Counted from the stretch's first letter, positions 32,820 through 41,939 are shown. The stretch: DNA of 64,000 nucleotides from Amycolatopsis sp. WAC 01376 (GCF_003947415.1 NZ_QHKL01000006.1:558001-622000), one strand, 5' to 3'. The notes: a model not told the origin generated them from the sequence alone. Program-made: numbers and translations.

Positions 32820-35267
32820 ATGCGCCGCCGGTCCCTCGCCGCAGTGGCGTTCGCCGTCAGTGTCGGTGTGATCGCCGCGCTGCTCACCGGGACGGCCACC
32901 GCCGCGAACGATCCCGGTGCCGCGAAGGCGAATTCCCGCTGGCTCGCGACGAAGCTGAAGCCGGACGGCACGCTCGAGAACCCCTCCGGTGGCGCGCTGC
33001 CCGACCACGGCCTGATGCTCGACGTGCTTTTCGCGCTGTACGCGTCGGGTGACGGCGCGAAGGCCGAGCCGATCATGAAGTTCCTGGACGACGAAGGCCA
33101 CGCCACCGACTACTTCACCTGGGACGGACTGGTTCCCGGTGCCGGATACGACAAGGTCGTCGTCGGCGGCGCGCTGGCGAAGACGCTGGTCGCCGCCCAG
33201 GTTTCCGGCCGCGACCCGCGAAATGTCGACGGGTACGACCTGGTAGCCGAGACCCATGCCGCGATCATGCGCAACGGCCCCGACAAGGGCCGGATCAGCG
33301 ATTACTCCAAAGATCCGGAGCGCACCGGCGCGGTGAACAACGACGCGAACTCGTTCGGCCAGGCGCTCGGCGTCATCGGCCTTGCCGCGGCCGGCGAGAA
33401 CGACCGGATCGCCATCGACAGGTTGCTGACCCAGCAGTGTTCCGAGGGCTACTTCCGCCTCTTGTTCAAATACATCCCGACGAACGAGACCGGGGACCAC
33501 GTGACCCCGGGCGGCGATAAGGTTTCGACCTGCGACGAAGGCAAACCGCTCGACCTTTCCCCGACCGACGGCGACGCCACCGGTCTCGGGCTCTCGGCGC
33601 TGCTGGCCGCACGGAAGGCCGGCGCGACCGGACTCGACGCCCCGATCGCCAAGACCGTCTCCTGGCTCAAGGCGAACCAGACTGCCGGTGGCGGCTGGGG
33701 TGGTGGCGCCAGCACCGAGGCGCCGAACACCAACAGCACCGGAATGATCGTCAAGGCGCTCGCCGACGCGGGTGGCGCGGAGGCGGCGGTGGACAAGGGG
33801 GTGCGGTATCTCAAATCCGCGCAGGCGAACGCCGCCGACTCCGGCACCAAGCTCGCGGGCGAACTCGGCGCGATCGCCTACGACCCGGCTTCCTACGAGG
33901 CCGCGCGTACCTCGGGTATCAGCGGGGTCGACACCTGGATCCGTGCGGGTGCCCAGGCTTCGCTCGGGTTGTCCCAGATCGGCTTCTACTCGCTCGCGAA
34001 GGGCAAAACTCAGCCGCCGGCCAGCAGCGTCCCGGCTCCCGCGACGACGACGACCACCATCACGACGTCGGTGACGCCGCCGCCCAAACCCAAGAAAGCA
34101 GGGACGTCCACCGGCGTCCGGGTGCGGACATCGACGGCGATCACCACTCCGGACACGGCGACACCGGCCGCCCGCCTCGGCGCCTACCTGGCGAACCGGC
34201 TCACCGACGGTGACCACGTCGAGGTGACCGAGGACGGCAAGACCTACGTCGACTACGACGCCACCGCCGACGTGGTGCTGGCCCTGCGAGCGCTGGACCA
34301 GCAGCCGGACTCGGTCGCCCGCGCGTCGCAGTTCCTGGTGAAGCCGGAAGCCGTACAGGCTTATGCCCACGGCGCGCCGTACGAGCAGGGCGAGGCATCG
34401 TATGCCGGACCGCTCGCGAAACTCGTGCTCGTCGCCGAATTCGCCAAGGCGGACATCGCCGGGCAGTTGCGCGCCGATCTGGTGAAGCTGCGTGGCGTCG
34501 ACGGCAAGTTCACCGACACCGGATCGTTCGCCGACGCCGACGAGACCGTGGAGCGGCACGCTTGGGCGGTGCTCGCCACCGCCGCCGATCCTGGTCCGGC
34601 GGTCGAACTGCTCCTTTCGCGCCAGTGCGCCGACGGAACCTTCCCGAAGCACCTCGACACCGTGGAGTGCGGTTCCGGTGACCTCGCCGCGACCGCCGCC
34701 GCGGTCACCGCGCTGGCCGCCCGTCCGCACACCGACGCCGCGCCCTCGACCAGGCGCCCGGACGGCTGGAGCGAGCGGCGCGTGTCGGCGTTCGTCTCCG
34801 CGGTGGGCGCGCTCGGCGTCCGGCCGACCGGCGAGGGCATGGTCACCGGAGAGGGCGGCGAGCCGGACGTCGCGCTGAGCGCCGCCGTCGCCGCCGCGCG
34901 GCAGACCGCCGGATTCGACGCGAGCGGAACCGCGCGATCACTGGGCGAACTGGTCCAGCCCGATGGCGGTTTGGCCAAGGGATCCGCCGGGGAGACCGAT
35001 TTCCCGACCAGTCTGGCCGCCGCGCAAGGAGTCGCGGGCCGATCTTGGCTCAACGCGGCGGATTCGCCGCTCTCGCCCGCGATCCGGCTGCCGCTGACCG
35101 AGGCGAATCCGTCCGCCGCACCGGTGCTGGCCGCGGAGCAGTCCGGCTCCCCGCCGTCATGGCTGATCTGGGGGCTCGCCGGGCTGGCCGTCCTGCTGCT
35201 GCTCACCGTGCTCGCACTGGTTTTCGTACTTCGCCGTTACACCAAGAAAAAGGGGGCAACACCATGA
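32820..35267 (+). CDS. Large surface protein with two alpha/alpha-barrel (terpenoid-cyclase fold) lobes
   Basis: An 815-residue protein with a Sec signal (ending near TGTATAA), a first barrel lobe at residues 30-395, a Thr/Pro linker (400-450, poly-Thr and PPPKPKK), a second lobe at 450-760, and a C-terminal membrane helix (LIWGLAGLAVLLLLTVLALV) with a Lys-rich tail. Lobe 1 has GGGWGGGASTEAPNTNSTGM, like the intrinsic-factor alpha-domain motif. No cyclase active site. AAGGAGGAG precedes ATG 32820. First gene after the cobalamin riboswitch and coupled to the next gene. A membrane-anchored B12-capturing protein is the best reading; binding is unproven. Confidence 0.85.
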   Translation: MRRRSLAAVAFAVSVGVIAALLTGTATAANDPGAAKANSRWLATKLKPDGTLENPSGGALPDHGLMLDVLFALYASGDGAKAEPIMKFLDDEGHATDYFTWDGLVPGAGYDKVVVGGALAKTLVAAQVSGRDPRNVDGYDLVAETHAAIMRNGPDKGRISDYSKDPERTGAVNNDANSFGQALGVIGLAAAGENDRIAIDRLLTQQCSEGYFRLLFKYIPTNETGDHVTPGGDKVSTCDEGKPLDLSPTDGDATGLGLSALLAARKAGATGLDAPIAKTVSWLKANQTAGGGWGGGASTEAPNTNSTGMIVKALADAGGAEAAVDKGVRYLKSAQANAADSGTKLAGELGAIAYDPASYEAARTSGISGVDTWIRAGAQASLGLSQIGFYSLAKGKTQPPASSVPAPATTTTTITTSVTPPPKPKKAGTSTGVRVRTSTAITTPDTATPAARLGAYLANRLTDGDHVEVTEDGKTYVDYDATADVVLALRALDQQPDSVARASQFLVKPEAVQAYAHGAPYEQGEASYAGPLAKLVLVAEFAKADIAGQLRADLVKLRGVDGKFTDTGSFADADETVERHAWAVLATAADPGPAVELLLSRQCADGTFPKHLDTVECGSGDLAATAAAVTALAARPHTDAAPSTRRPDGWSERRVSAFVSAVGALGVRPTGEGMVTGEGGEPDVALSAAVAAARQTAGFDASGTARSLGELVQPDGGLAKGSAGETDFPTSLAAAQGVAGRSWLNAADSPLSPAIRLPLTEANPSAAPVLAAEQSGSPPSWLIWGLAGLAVLLLLTVLALVFVLRRYTKKKGATP

Positions 35268-35842
35268 AGAGAATGCTGGCCGTGACATCCGTCCTCATCG
35301 GACTGATCGGGCTTTCCGCCGCACCCGCGAACGCGGTCGACACCACCAAGGGCTACGCCGGGATCTGCACCGGCGCCGACGCGCTCACCGGGGTCACCGT
35401 CGTGGTCGACTTCCAGGAACTGGACGGCAACGGCGGGACCGCCGCGCCGACGATCACCCGCTGCTCGCCCAACGTCGCGCCGGGTACCGCCCGCACGGGC
35501 ATCAAGGCCTTGCAGGACGCGGGAATCGCGGTCGCCGGCACCGCACGCTGGGGGCTCGCTTTCGTCTGCCGCGTGGAAGGCCGCCCGTCCGCGACGGAGA
35601 CCCTCCCGCTGTCGGCCAACCCCAGCTACAAGGAGGCGTGCGTCACCACTCCGCCCACCGGCGCGTACTGGGGTTACTGGCATGCGAACGGTTCCGGCTC
35701 GACCTGGACCTACAGCACCTCCGGCGCCGTCAACCGGAACGTGACCCCCGGCGGCTTCGAGGGCTGGTCGTTCTCGCTGAACAAGTCGGCGGCCACCAAC
35801 CCGCCGCCCGGTGTCACGCCGAGGAACCCGGCCATCCCGTGA
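35264..35842 (+). CDS. Secreted protein resembling the transcobalamin beta domain
   Basis: A 192-residue protein with a Sec signal cut near PANA-VDTTKGY. The mature domain has GVTVVVDFQELDG, a Cys-rich pattern (CTG, RCSP, FVCRVEG, EACVT, probably two disulfides) and AYWGYWHANGSGSTWTYS followed by GGFEGWSF. The strand-plus-YW arrangement resembles DUF4430, the beta domain of intrinsic factor and transcobalamin. Overlaps the stop of the barrel gene (ATGA) and the start of its paralogue (GTGA). Released outside the cell, as there is no anchor. Confidence 0.8.
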   Translation: MKRMLAVTSVLIGLIGLSAAPANAVDTTKGYAGICTGADALTGVTVVVDFQELDGNGGTAAPTITRCSPNVAPGTARTGIKALQDAGIAVAGTARWGLAFVCRVEGRPSATETLPLSANPSYKEACVTTPPTGAYWGYWHANGSGSTWTYSTSGAVNRNVTPGGFEGWSFSLNKSAATNPPPGVTPRNPAIP

Positions 35843-36768
35843 GGAGGGTTCTTTTCGCGGTGGCGGCGATCTTCCTGATCGCCGCCACGGCGCCGTCCGC
35901 GCACGCCGTCGACCAGAGCAAGGGATATCCCGGTTTCTGCAAGGACGGCAACGGGGTCACCGTGGTGGTCGACTTCCAGCGGCTCGGCGGCACGACCATC
36001 GTGCGCTGCAATCCGCAGACCACCCGCGGCACCGGGCTGGACGCGGTCAAGGGCGCCGGTTTCCAGATCGCCGGGGTGCAGCGCTGGGGCGAGTCGTTCG
36101 TCTGCCGGATCGAGAACCGCCCTTCGGCGGCCGAGAACCTGCCGGTCACCGGCCACGACAAGTACCGGGAGCAGTGTGTCGACACGCCCCCGGCGCAGGC
36201 CTATTGGTCCTACTGGAACGCTTCGAACAACTGCGCGTGGGACTACAGCCAGTGGGGCGTCAAGAACCGTGACTTCATCCCCGGCGGTTTCGAAGGCTGG
36301 TCGTTCTCCTTGAACGCCACGACCGACAACAATCCGGTCCCGCGGATCGCCGCGGTGCGGCCGGGTACCGAAGGCCGGCCGTGCGTGCCGCGCGAGGAGG
36401 CCAAACCGGTCACCGGAGACCCCGGTGAGCGGCAGCGGCCGCAGCCCGGGAACGGTCAGGCCGACGGTCCGCGACCGACGGCTGGTGCGGAGCCGGGCGC
36501 GGGGGAAGCCACCGCCGCGGGGCCGAGTTCCGGCGCGCTCCCGCCGCCGAAGCCGCGTTCGAGCGCGTCGGCGAGGCCGAAGGCGAAGGACCCGTCGTCG
36601 AACGTCGCGTTCACCGGGGGCGAGAACGCCGAGGACGTCAACGCGGTGATCGAACGCGAGTCCGGAGCCAGCGACTGGGCGCCCTGGGCCGCCGGCGGCG
36701 CGGTACTGGCGTTGTGCGTGGCAGGATTCCTGGTGGCACGCAGACGTAAACGCGCACAAGGAGTTTGA
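35839..36768 (+). CDS. Membrane-anchored paralogue with transcobalamin-beta-like domain
   Basis: A 309-residue protein, start GTG 35839 coupled to the previous stop. Signal peptide ending PSAHA-VDQSKGY; residues 25-165 repeat the preceding protein's domain (GVTVVVDFQRLGG, FVCRIENRPS, QAYWSYWNASNN, GGFEGWSFSLN). A Pro/Arg/Ala-rich linker of about 100 residues follows, then a C-terminal membrane helix (AAGGAVLALCVAGFLVA) and a basic tail. It is a clear duplication of the upstream gene with an added anchor. Probably holds the ligand-binding domain near the ECF importer. Confidence 0.82.
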   Translation: MRRVLFAVAAIFLIAATAPSAHAVDQSKGYPGFCKDGNGVTVVVDFQRLGGTTIVRCNPQTTRGTGLDAVKGAGFQIAGVQRWGESFVCRIENRPSAAENLPVTGHDKYREQCVDTPPAQAYWSYWNASNNCAWDYSQWGVKNRDFIPGGFEGWSFSLNATTDNNPVPRIAAVRPGTEGRPCVPREEAKPVTGDPGERQRPQPGNGQADGPRPTAGAEPGAGEATAAGPSSGALPPPKPRSSASARPKAKDPSSNVAFTGGENAEDVNAVIERESGASDWAPWAAGGAVLALCVAGFLVARRRKRAQGV

Positions 36769-37880
36769 TGACGTCCTACTTCCTGCCGCGCGACCTGCAT
36801 CCGGCCGCCTGGTGGGTGTGGGCGCTGGGGCTCGCCGTCGCGGCGACCCGCACGACGAACCCGTGGCTGCTGCTGACCATCGTGGCCGTCGCGGGGTACG
36901 TCGTCGTCGCCCGGCGCAGTGAAGCGCCGTGGGCGCTGGCCTTCCGGCTCTACCTGTACCTCGGCGCGTTCATCGTCGCGATCCGCGTGTTCTTCCGTGT
37001 CGTGTTCGGCGGCGCCGAGGGTTCCACGATCCTCCTGCGGCTGCCCGAGATCCCGCTGCCGGAATGGGCGGCGGGGATCCGGCTCTTCGGCGACGTGTCC
37101 GCGGAATCGTTGCTTGGCGGGCTCTACGACGGGATGCGGCTGGCGGCGATGGTGATCTGCCTCGGCGCGGCCAACGCGCTCGCGAACCCGAAACGGCTGC
37201 TCAAGGCGATGCCGCCGGCGTTGTACGAGGTGGGCACGGCGGTGATCGTCGCACTGTCGGTGTTCCCTCAGCTCGCCGAAAGCGTGCTGCGGGTCCGGCG
37301 GGCACGCAAGCTGCGCGGCGGCTCGGGCAAGAAGAAGGTGAAGGTCCTGCACACCGTCCTCATCCCGGTGCTGGAGGACGCGCTTTCCCGTTCACTGCAA
37401 CTCGCCGCGTCGATGGACTCTCGCGGCTACGGCCGCGCGGGACTGGTCGAGGCGCGGGCGAGGCTGATCACGGGAACGCTGATGATCGTCGGCCTGATCG
37501 GCGTCTGCGTCGGCGTTTACGCCACTTTGGACGGTTCGACGCCCCGATACCTCGCCGCACCGGTGCTTTCGGCGGGACTGGTGATCGGGTTGATCGGGTT
37601 CTGGTCGGCGGGCAAGCGGGTGCGGCGCACGCGCTACCGGCCGGATCGCTGGCACCCGCCGGAAATCCTCGTCGCGGTCAGCGGAATCGGGGTCGCGGTG
37701 ATCCTGTTCGTGACGTCCAGCGTGAACCCGATGAACATGAACCCGTCGTTGATCGACCTGTCCTGGCCGACGCTTTCGTGGGGGCCGCTGCTCGGAGTCC
37801 TGATCGGCGTGCTGCCCGCCTTCCTGACCCCGGTACCCGAACCTCCCTACGCCGCACTAGAAAAAGAAGTGCACGCATGA
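36768..37880 (+). CDS. ECF transporter T component (EcfT-like permease)
   Basis: A 370-residue membrane protein of the EcfT/CbiQ family. The ATG at 36768 overlaps the previous TGA and has AAGGAG upstream. Several helices surround the cytoplasmic coupling segment, with the two Arg-containing motifs (RRARKLRGG and SMDSRGYGR) that engage the ATPases. About 100 residues longer than usual EcfT because of extra C-terminal helices. Within the cobalamin-riboswitch operon; its stop overlaps the ATPase start. Confidence 0.9.
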   Translation: MTSYFLPRDLHPAAWWVWALGLAVAATRTTNPWLLLTIVAVAGYVVVARRSEAPWALAFRLYLYLGAFIVAIRVFFRVVFGGAEGSTILLRLPEIPLPEWAAGIRLFGDVSAESLLGGLYDGMRLAAMVICLGAANALANPKRLLKAMPPALYEVGTAVIVALSVFPQLAESVLRVRRARKLRGGSGKKKVKVLHTVLIPVLEDALSRSLQLAASMDSRGYGRAGLVEARARLITGTLMIVGLIGVCVGVYATLDGSTPRYLAAPVLSAGLVIGLIGFWSAGKRVRRTRYRPDRWHPPEILVAVSGIGVAVILFVTSSVNPMNMNPSLIDLSWPTLSWGPLLGVLIGVLPAFLTPVPEPPYAALEKEVHA

Positions 37881-39472
37881 TCGAACTGAAGAACGTCTCG
37901 TTCACCTATCACGGCCGCTCCGAACCGGTGCTGGCCGATGTGACCCTGTCCATCGGTGAAGGCGAACTCGTGCTGTTCGCGGGCCGGACGGGGGCGGGCA
38001 AGTCGACGCTGCTCGGCACGATCAACGGTCTCGTCCCGCATTTCACCGGCGGACACCTCGAAGGAACGGTCTCCGTCGACGGTGTCACGACGCGATCCCG
38101 GCCGCCGCGCGAGTTCGCGCACCTGGTCGGCGTCGTCGGCCAGGACCCGCTCGCGGGTTTCGTCACCGACACGGTCGAGGACGAACTCGCGTACGGCATG
38201 GAGCAACTCGGCCTGAGCCCGCAGGTGATGCGCCGCCGGGTGGAAGAGACCCTCGACCTCCTCGGCATCGCGGAGCTGCGCAGACGCGCGCTGCGGACGC
38301 TGTCCGGCGGGCAGCAGCAACGGGTGGCGATCGGCTCGGTGCTGACCACGCATCCGAAGGTGCTGGTGCTGGACGAGCCGACGTCGGCGCTGGACCCGAC
38401 CGCCGCCGAGGAGGTGCTGGCGACGCTGGCCAGGCTGGTGGAGGACCTCGGCACGACGGTGCTGATGGCCGAGCACCGGATGGAACGCGTGATCCCGTTC
38501 GCGGACCGGATGATCCATGTCCCCGGCACCGGGGGAGTGATCGACGGGACACCGCCGGAGGTGTTGCGGGACATGCCCATCGCGCCGCCGATCGTCCACT
38601 TGGGACGATTGGCGGGCTGGGATCCGCTGCCGATGTCGGTGCGTGACGCCCGGCGGCGCGCGTCGTCGCTGTCCCTCGGCACCCCGCCCGCGCGAAGCAC
38701 GACCGACGGCGAAGAGTTGCTGACCGCGTCGGGGGTCGTCGTGCGGTACGGGCCGAAGGTCGCTGTGCGGGAGGTCGACCTGACCCTGCGCGCCGGCGAG
38801 GTGCTGGCGATGATGGGGCGCAACGGTTCCGGCAAGTCGTCGCTGCTGTGGGCGGTGCAGGGCTCCGGCCCCCGGCAGGGTGGCAAGGTCACCGTCGAAG
38901 GCCAGGATCCGAAGACGCTGAGCAGTGCCGCGGCCCGCACACTCGTCGGCATGGTTCCGCAGACCGCGAGTGACCTGCTGTACCTGCAGACCGTCGCCGC
39001 CGAATGCGAGGCGGCCGACGCGGAATCGGGTGCGGAGCCGGGGCATTGCCGGGATCTGCTCGACAAGCTCGCTCCGGGCATCGATCCCGCGTCGCATCCC
39101 CGTGACCTTTCGGAAGGCCAGCGGCTCGCGCTCGTGCTCGCGGTGCAGCTGTCCGCCGCGCCGCGGATCATGCTGCTGGACGAACCGACCCGCGGCCTCG
39201 ACTACACGGCGAAGTCGGCGCTGGCGCGGATGATCGCGTCGCTGACCGCCGAGGGCAGGGCGGTCGTCGTGGCCACCCACGACGTCGAGTTCGTCGCGAC
39301 GATCGCGCACCGCGTGCTCGTGATGGCGGAAGGGGAGGTCGTCTCCGACGGCCCGACCGGCGAGGTGCTCGGCGGTTCCCCGGCGTTCGCCACGCAGATC
39401 GCCAAGATCCTCGGCGAGCCTTGGCTCACCGTCGAAGAGGTCCGATCGGCGCTGCCGCAGGAGGTCCCGTGA
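37877..39472 (+). CDS. ECF transporter tandem ATPase (two ABC domains fused)
   Basis: A 531-residue protein with two complete ABC domains. N-half: Walker A GRTGAGKST, signature LSGGQQQRV, Walker B VLVLDEPTSALDP. C-half: GRNGSGKSS, signature LSEGQRLAL (Glu in place of the second Gly), Walker B IMLLDEPTRGLDY. This EcfA1-EcfA2 fusion type is common in actinobacteria. The ATG at 37877 is coupled to the T-component stop; the open frame further upstream is only the shifted reading of that gene. Energises the S component that follows. Confidence 0.95.
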   Translation: MIELKNVSFTYHGRSEPVLADVTLSIGEGELVLFAGRTGAGKSTLLGTINGLVPHFTGGHLEGTVSVDGVTTRSRPPREFAHLVGVVGQDPLAGFVTDTVEDELAYGMEQLGLSPQVMRRRVEETLDLLGIAELRRRALRTLSGGQQQRVAIGSVLTTHPKVLVLDEPTSALDPTAAEEVLATLARLVEDLGTTVLMAEHRMERVIPFADRMIHVPGTGGVIDGTPPEVLRDMPIAPPIVHLGRLAGWDPLPMSVRDARRRASSLSLGTPPARSTTDGEELLTASGVVVRYGPKVAVREVDLTLRAGEVLAMMGRNGSGKSSLLWAVQGSGPRQGGKVTVEGQDPKTLSSAAARTLVGMVPQTASDLLYLQTVAAECEAADAESGAEPGHCRDLLDKLAPGIDPASHPRDLSEGQRLALVLAVQLSAAPRIMLLDEPTRGLDYTAKSALARMIASLTAEGRAVVVATHDVEFVATIAHRVLVMAEGEVVSDGPTGEVLGGSPAFATQIAKILGEPWLTVEEVRSALPQEVP

Positions 39473-40302
39473 AGACGGCGCCCGCGGTCCGGCTGGGGCC
39501 GCGCTCGGCGACGGTGCTCGGCCTCGCGTCGCTCGCGGGGCTGATGATGTTCCTCTGGCCGCTTCTGGTCCGCGTCGAACCCCAGTCGATGCAGCACGGC
39601 ACGGACGCGCCGTTCGTGTTCCTCGGCATCCTGCCGATCCTGATCGTCATCGTGCTGGCCGAAATGTCCGAAGGGGGCATGGATTCCAAAGCCCTCGCGA
39701 TGCTCGGCGTGCTTTCGGCGGTGAACGCGGCCCTGCGGCCTCTCGGCGCGGGGACCGCGGGTATCGAAACCGTGTTCTTCCTGCTGGTGCTGGCCGGGCG
39801 GGTGTTCGGGCCCGGCTTCGGTTTCGTGCTCGGCTGTACCTCGATGTTCGCCTCGGCGCTGCTGACCGCCGGGGTGGGACCGTGGCTGCCGTTCCAGATG
39901 ATGTGCTCGGCGTGGATCGGGATGGGCGCGGGACTGCTGCCACGCCGCGTCACCGGCAAGGCCGAGATCGCGATGCTGGTGGTGTTCGGGATCTTCGTCG
40001 CGTACGTGTTCGGATTCCTGATGAACCTGTGGTTCTGGCCGTTCATCACCGACGTCGAAGTGCCGTACCACGACGGGCATATCTCCTACGTCCCCGGCGC
40101 CCCGGTGCTGGAGAACCTGCACCGGTTCGCCGTGTTCACGCTGCTGACTTCGACCGCGGGATGGGACACGGGGCGCGCGATCACCAACGCGGTGGCGATC
40201 CTGGTGCTGGGACCCGCCGTGCTCGCGACGTTGCGCCGGGCTTCACGGAAGGCCTCCTTCGGCGTGATTCCCTCGTTCACCGACAGCGTGCCCCGCAATT
40301 AG
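39469..40302 (+). CDS. ECF transporter S component, predicted cobalamin/corrinoid specificity
   Basis: A 277-residue membrane protein starting at GTG 39469 after GGAGG, overlapping the ATPase stop. Six or seven hydrophobic helices, with the S-component loop NAALRPLGAG and MNLWFWPF near helix 5. It resembles the S subunits called CbrT-like in B12-regulated ECF operons, a name known from comparative genomics. Specificity here rests on the riboswitch that controls the operon. The 3' end, including the stop, is duplicated 209 bp downstream as a 17-bp direct repeat. Confidence 0.88.
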   Translation: MKTAPAVRLGPRSATVLGLASLAGLMMFLWPLLVRVEPQSMQHGTDAPFVFLGILPILIVIVLAEMSEGGMDSKALAMLGVLSAVNAALRPLGAGTAGIETVFFLLVLAGRVFGPGFGFVLGCTSMFASALLTAGVGPWLPFQMMCSAWIGMGAGLLPRRVTGKAEIAMLVVFGIFVAYVFGFLMNLWFWPFITDVEVPYHDGHISYVPGAPVLENLHRFAVFTLLTSTAGWDTGRAITNAVAILVLGPAVLATLRRASRKASFGVIPSFTDSVPRN

Positions 40303-40512
40303 TGAGGCGTAAGGCGAACGTGTCGTGCTCTGGGGTTGGCTGGGTTGCGAAAGCCACTTTGACAACACCTCGCTGAGGACTTGGGAAGCCGGGCGTGCCC
40401 CCAATGTGGCATTGGGGACGGTCAGCGTCCCCAATGCCACATTGGGGGCATCAGACCGCGGCGCGAGCCGACACCCAGGCAACACGCCACGCTGCCGTGC
40501 CCCGCAATTAGT
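40287..40512. repeat. 17-bp direct repeat flanking a 25-bp perfect palindrome
   Basis: CGTGCCCCGCAATTAGT occurs at 40287-40303, spanning the S-component stop, and again at 40496-40512. Between the copies is a perfect 25-bp inverted repeat (40396-40420 and 40426-40450, arm TGCCCCCAATGTGGCATTGG) and AAGGCGAACGTGTCGTG at 40312, a motif also found near 45.4 and 11.28 kb. The layout looks like an inserted repeat with duplicated target, although 17 bp is long for that. Confidence 0.78.
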
Positions 40513-40528
40513 CACCTACTTGCGGGGG

Positions 40529-41146
40529 TCAGCAGCGGGATTCGGCGGTGGCTTTGAGGTCCTTCAGCCAGGCTTCGAGGCCCCAGCCGAGGAATTTGGT
40601 CGCGGTGGGCACGTCGGCCTCGACCTGGGCACCGGACCAGTTCTCCTCGGTGCGGACGAGAACACCGCCCTTGACCTCGGTGAAGTTCCAGACGTGGATG
40701 CCGTTGTCGATGCCGAGACCCTCGCCGATCGCGGGCCCGCTCCAGCGGATGCACTTGCCGCGCTGGAGCTGGTGGACGGTCGAGGTGATCGACAACGTGG
40801 TGGCGGGCGTCGTGGCCGTGGGCGGTGCCGGAGTGGTCCAGCGGAACCGGGAGTTCTTCCGGAGCGGGCCCCAGTCCAGGCGTTCGCTGCTCAGCACCGG
40901 CTCCTGCCACGACGGCCAGCGTTCGACGTCGGTCTGAAGCCGCCAGATCTTGCTCAGGGGAGCGTTGATCAGGGTCTCGGTGCGGTAGTGGATCGGGGCC
41001 TTCGTGTCGATGGTCTTGCCCTGGCAGGAAAGCGGCGCCGGGGAAGTGGGGGTGGCGGCCTGTGCGGGGGTGACGGCGCCGCCAAGGAGGCCGATCGCCA
41101 AGGGGAGCGCGGCGACGGTGCGGCGGCGGATCTTGGTGTCCGGCAT
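40529..41146 (-). CDS. Secreted SRPBCC (START-like) domain protein
   Basis: A 205-residue protein with a signal peptide (AIGLLGGAVTPAQAA) and a mature SRPBCC fold: APIHYRTETLINAPLSKIWR at the first strand, then DVERWPSWQEPVL and a long C-terminal helix (KFLGWGLEAWLKDLKATA). These domains bind hydrophobic ligands. Cys residues in LSCQGK and at the C-terminus could form a disulfide. Divergent from a TetR gene and preceded by a good promoter-like sequence at 41192-41219. Confidence 0.85.
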   Translation of the reverse strand: MPDTKIRRRTVAALPLAIGLLGGAVTPAQAATPTSPAPLSCQGKTIDTKAPIHYRTETLINAPLSKIWRLQTDVERWPSWQEPVLSSERLDWGPLRKNSRFRWTTPAPPTATTPATTLSITSTVHQLQRGKCIRWSGPAIGEGLGIDNGIHVWNFTEVKGGVLVRTEENWSGAQVEADVPTATKFLGWGLEAWLKDLKATAESRC

Positions 41147-41191
41147 GGTCTTGCTCCTTCATCTGCTTAGTTAGTCTTGCGATAGTTAGAA

Positions 41192-41219
41192 GCTATAATC
41201 AGGACAGAGTGAGTGTCAA
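41192..41219 (-). promoter_or_regulatory. Probable sigma-70-type promoter of the SRPBCC gene
   Basis: On the minus strand TTGACA (41219-41214) is followed after 16 bases by TATAGC (41197-41192), about 45 bases before the ATG. It lies in an unusually AT-rich patch shared with the divergent TetR gene, so a TetR operator probably overlaps it. Confidence 0.55.
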
Positions 41220-41261
41220 TAGGGAAAGTGATAACCTCTAACCGTCAGGAAGGAGGGGTCG

Positions 41262-41918
41262 ATGGACACGGACGGGAAGACCTCGCGTGAGCGTTACCGG
41301 GCGCAGGTGCGCGCGGAGATCAAGCGGTACGCGTGGGAGCAGCTGGCCACGGCGGGCGTGTCCGCGTTGTCCCTCAACGCGATCGCCAAACACGTCGGCA
41401 TGAGCGGCCCGGCGCTGTACCGGTACTTCGCCAGTCGCGACGACCTCGTCACGGACCTCATCCGCGACGCCTATCGAAGCCTCGCCGACACCGTCCAGGC
41501 GGCCGCCGCGTCCGGTGGCGTGGCCGAAGTCGCCTACGCCGTCAGGGAATGGGCGCTGACGGATCCCCAGCGATACCTGTTCGTCTACGGAACTCCGATC
41601 CCCGGCTATCGCGCGCCGGGCGACATGACGGCGATCTCGAACGAGATCATGGCCGCGCTGATCGAGGTCCATGCCGCGTGCCCGGACGACGGACGGGTGA
41701 CGCTGTTCGACAGTCATCTCGAGGACCATCGCGAATGGGCGGGTGATTCGCCGGTGCGGTCCGCTGTTCTCCGCCGTGCCGTGACGTTCTGGACCCGGCT
41801 CCACGGTGTCCTGTCCCTCGAACTGGCAGGGCACTTCGACGGGATGGGATTCGACCCTGCCCTGTTGTTCGCCGCGGAGCTGGACGATCTGCTCGCCGGA
41901 GCGTCCCGATCCTCGTGA
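41262..41918 (+). CDS. TetR-family regulator with WHG-like C-terminal domain
   Basis: A 218-residue protein. HTH at residues 35-60 (SLNAIAKHVGMSGPALYRYF); the C-terminal domain has EWALTDPQRYLFVYGTPIPG and FWTRLHGVLSLELAGHF, the WHG-type pattern. AGGAGGG precedes the ATG. Divergent from the SRPBCC gene, its likely target and partner in ligand response. Confidence 0.9.
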   Translation: MDTDGKTSRERYRAQVRAEIKRYAWEQLATAGVSALSLNAIAKHVGMSGPALYRYFASRDDLVTDLIRDAYRSLADTVQAAAASGGVAEVAYAVREWALTDPQRYLFVYGTPIPGYRAPGDMTAISNEIMAALIEVHAACPDDGRVTLFDSHLEDHREWAGDSPVRSAVLRRAVTFWTRLHGVLSLELAGHFDGMGFDPALLFAAELDDLLAGASRSS

Positions 41919-41939
41919 TCGTTGTGCTAACTTCCGCGG

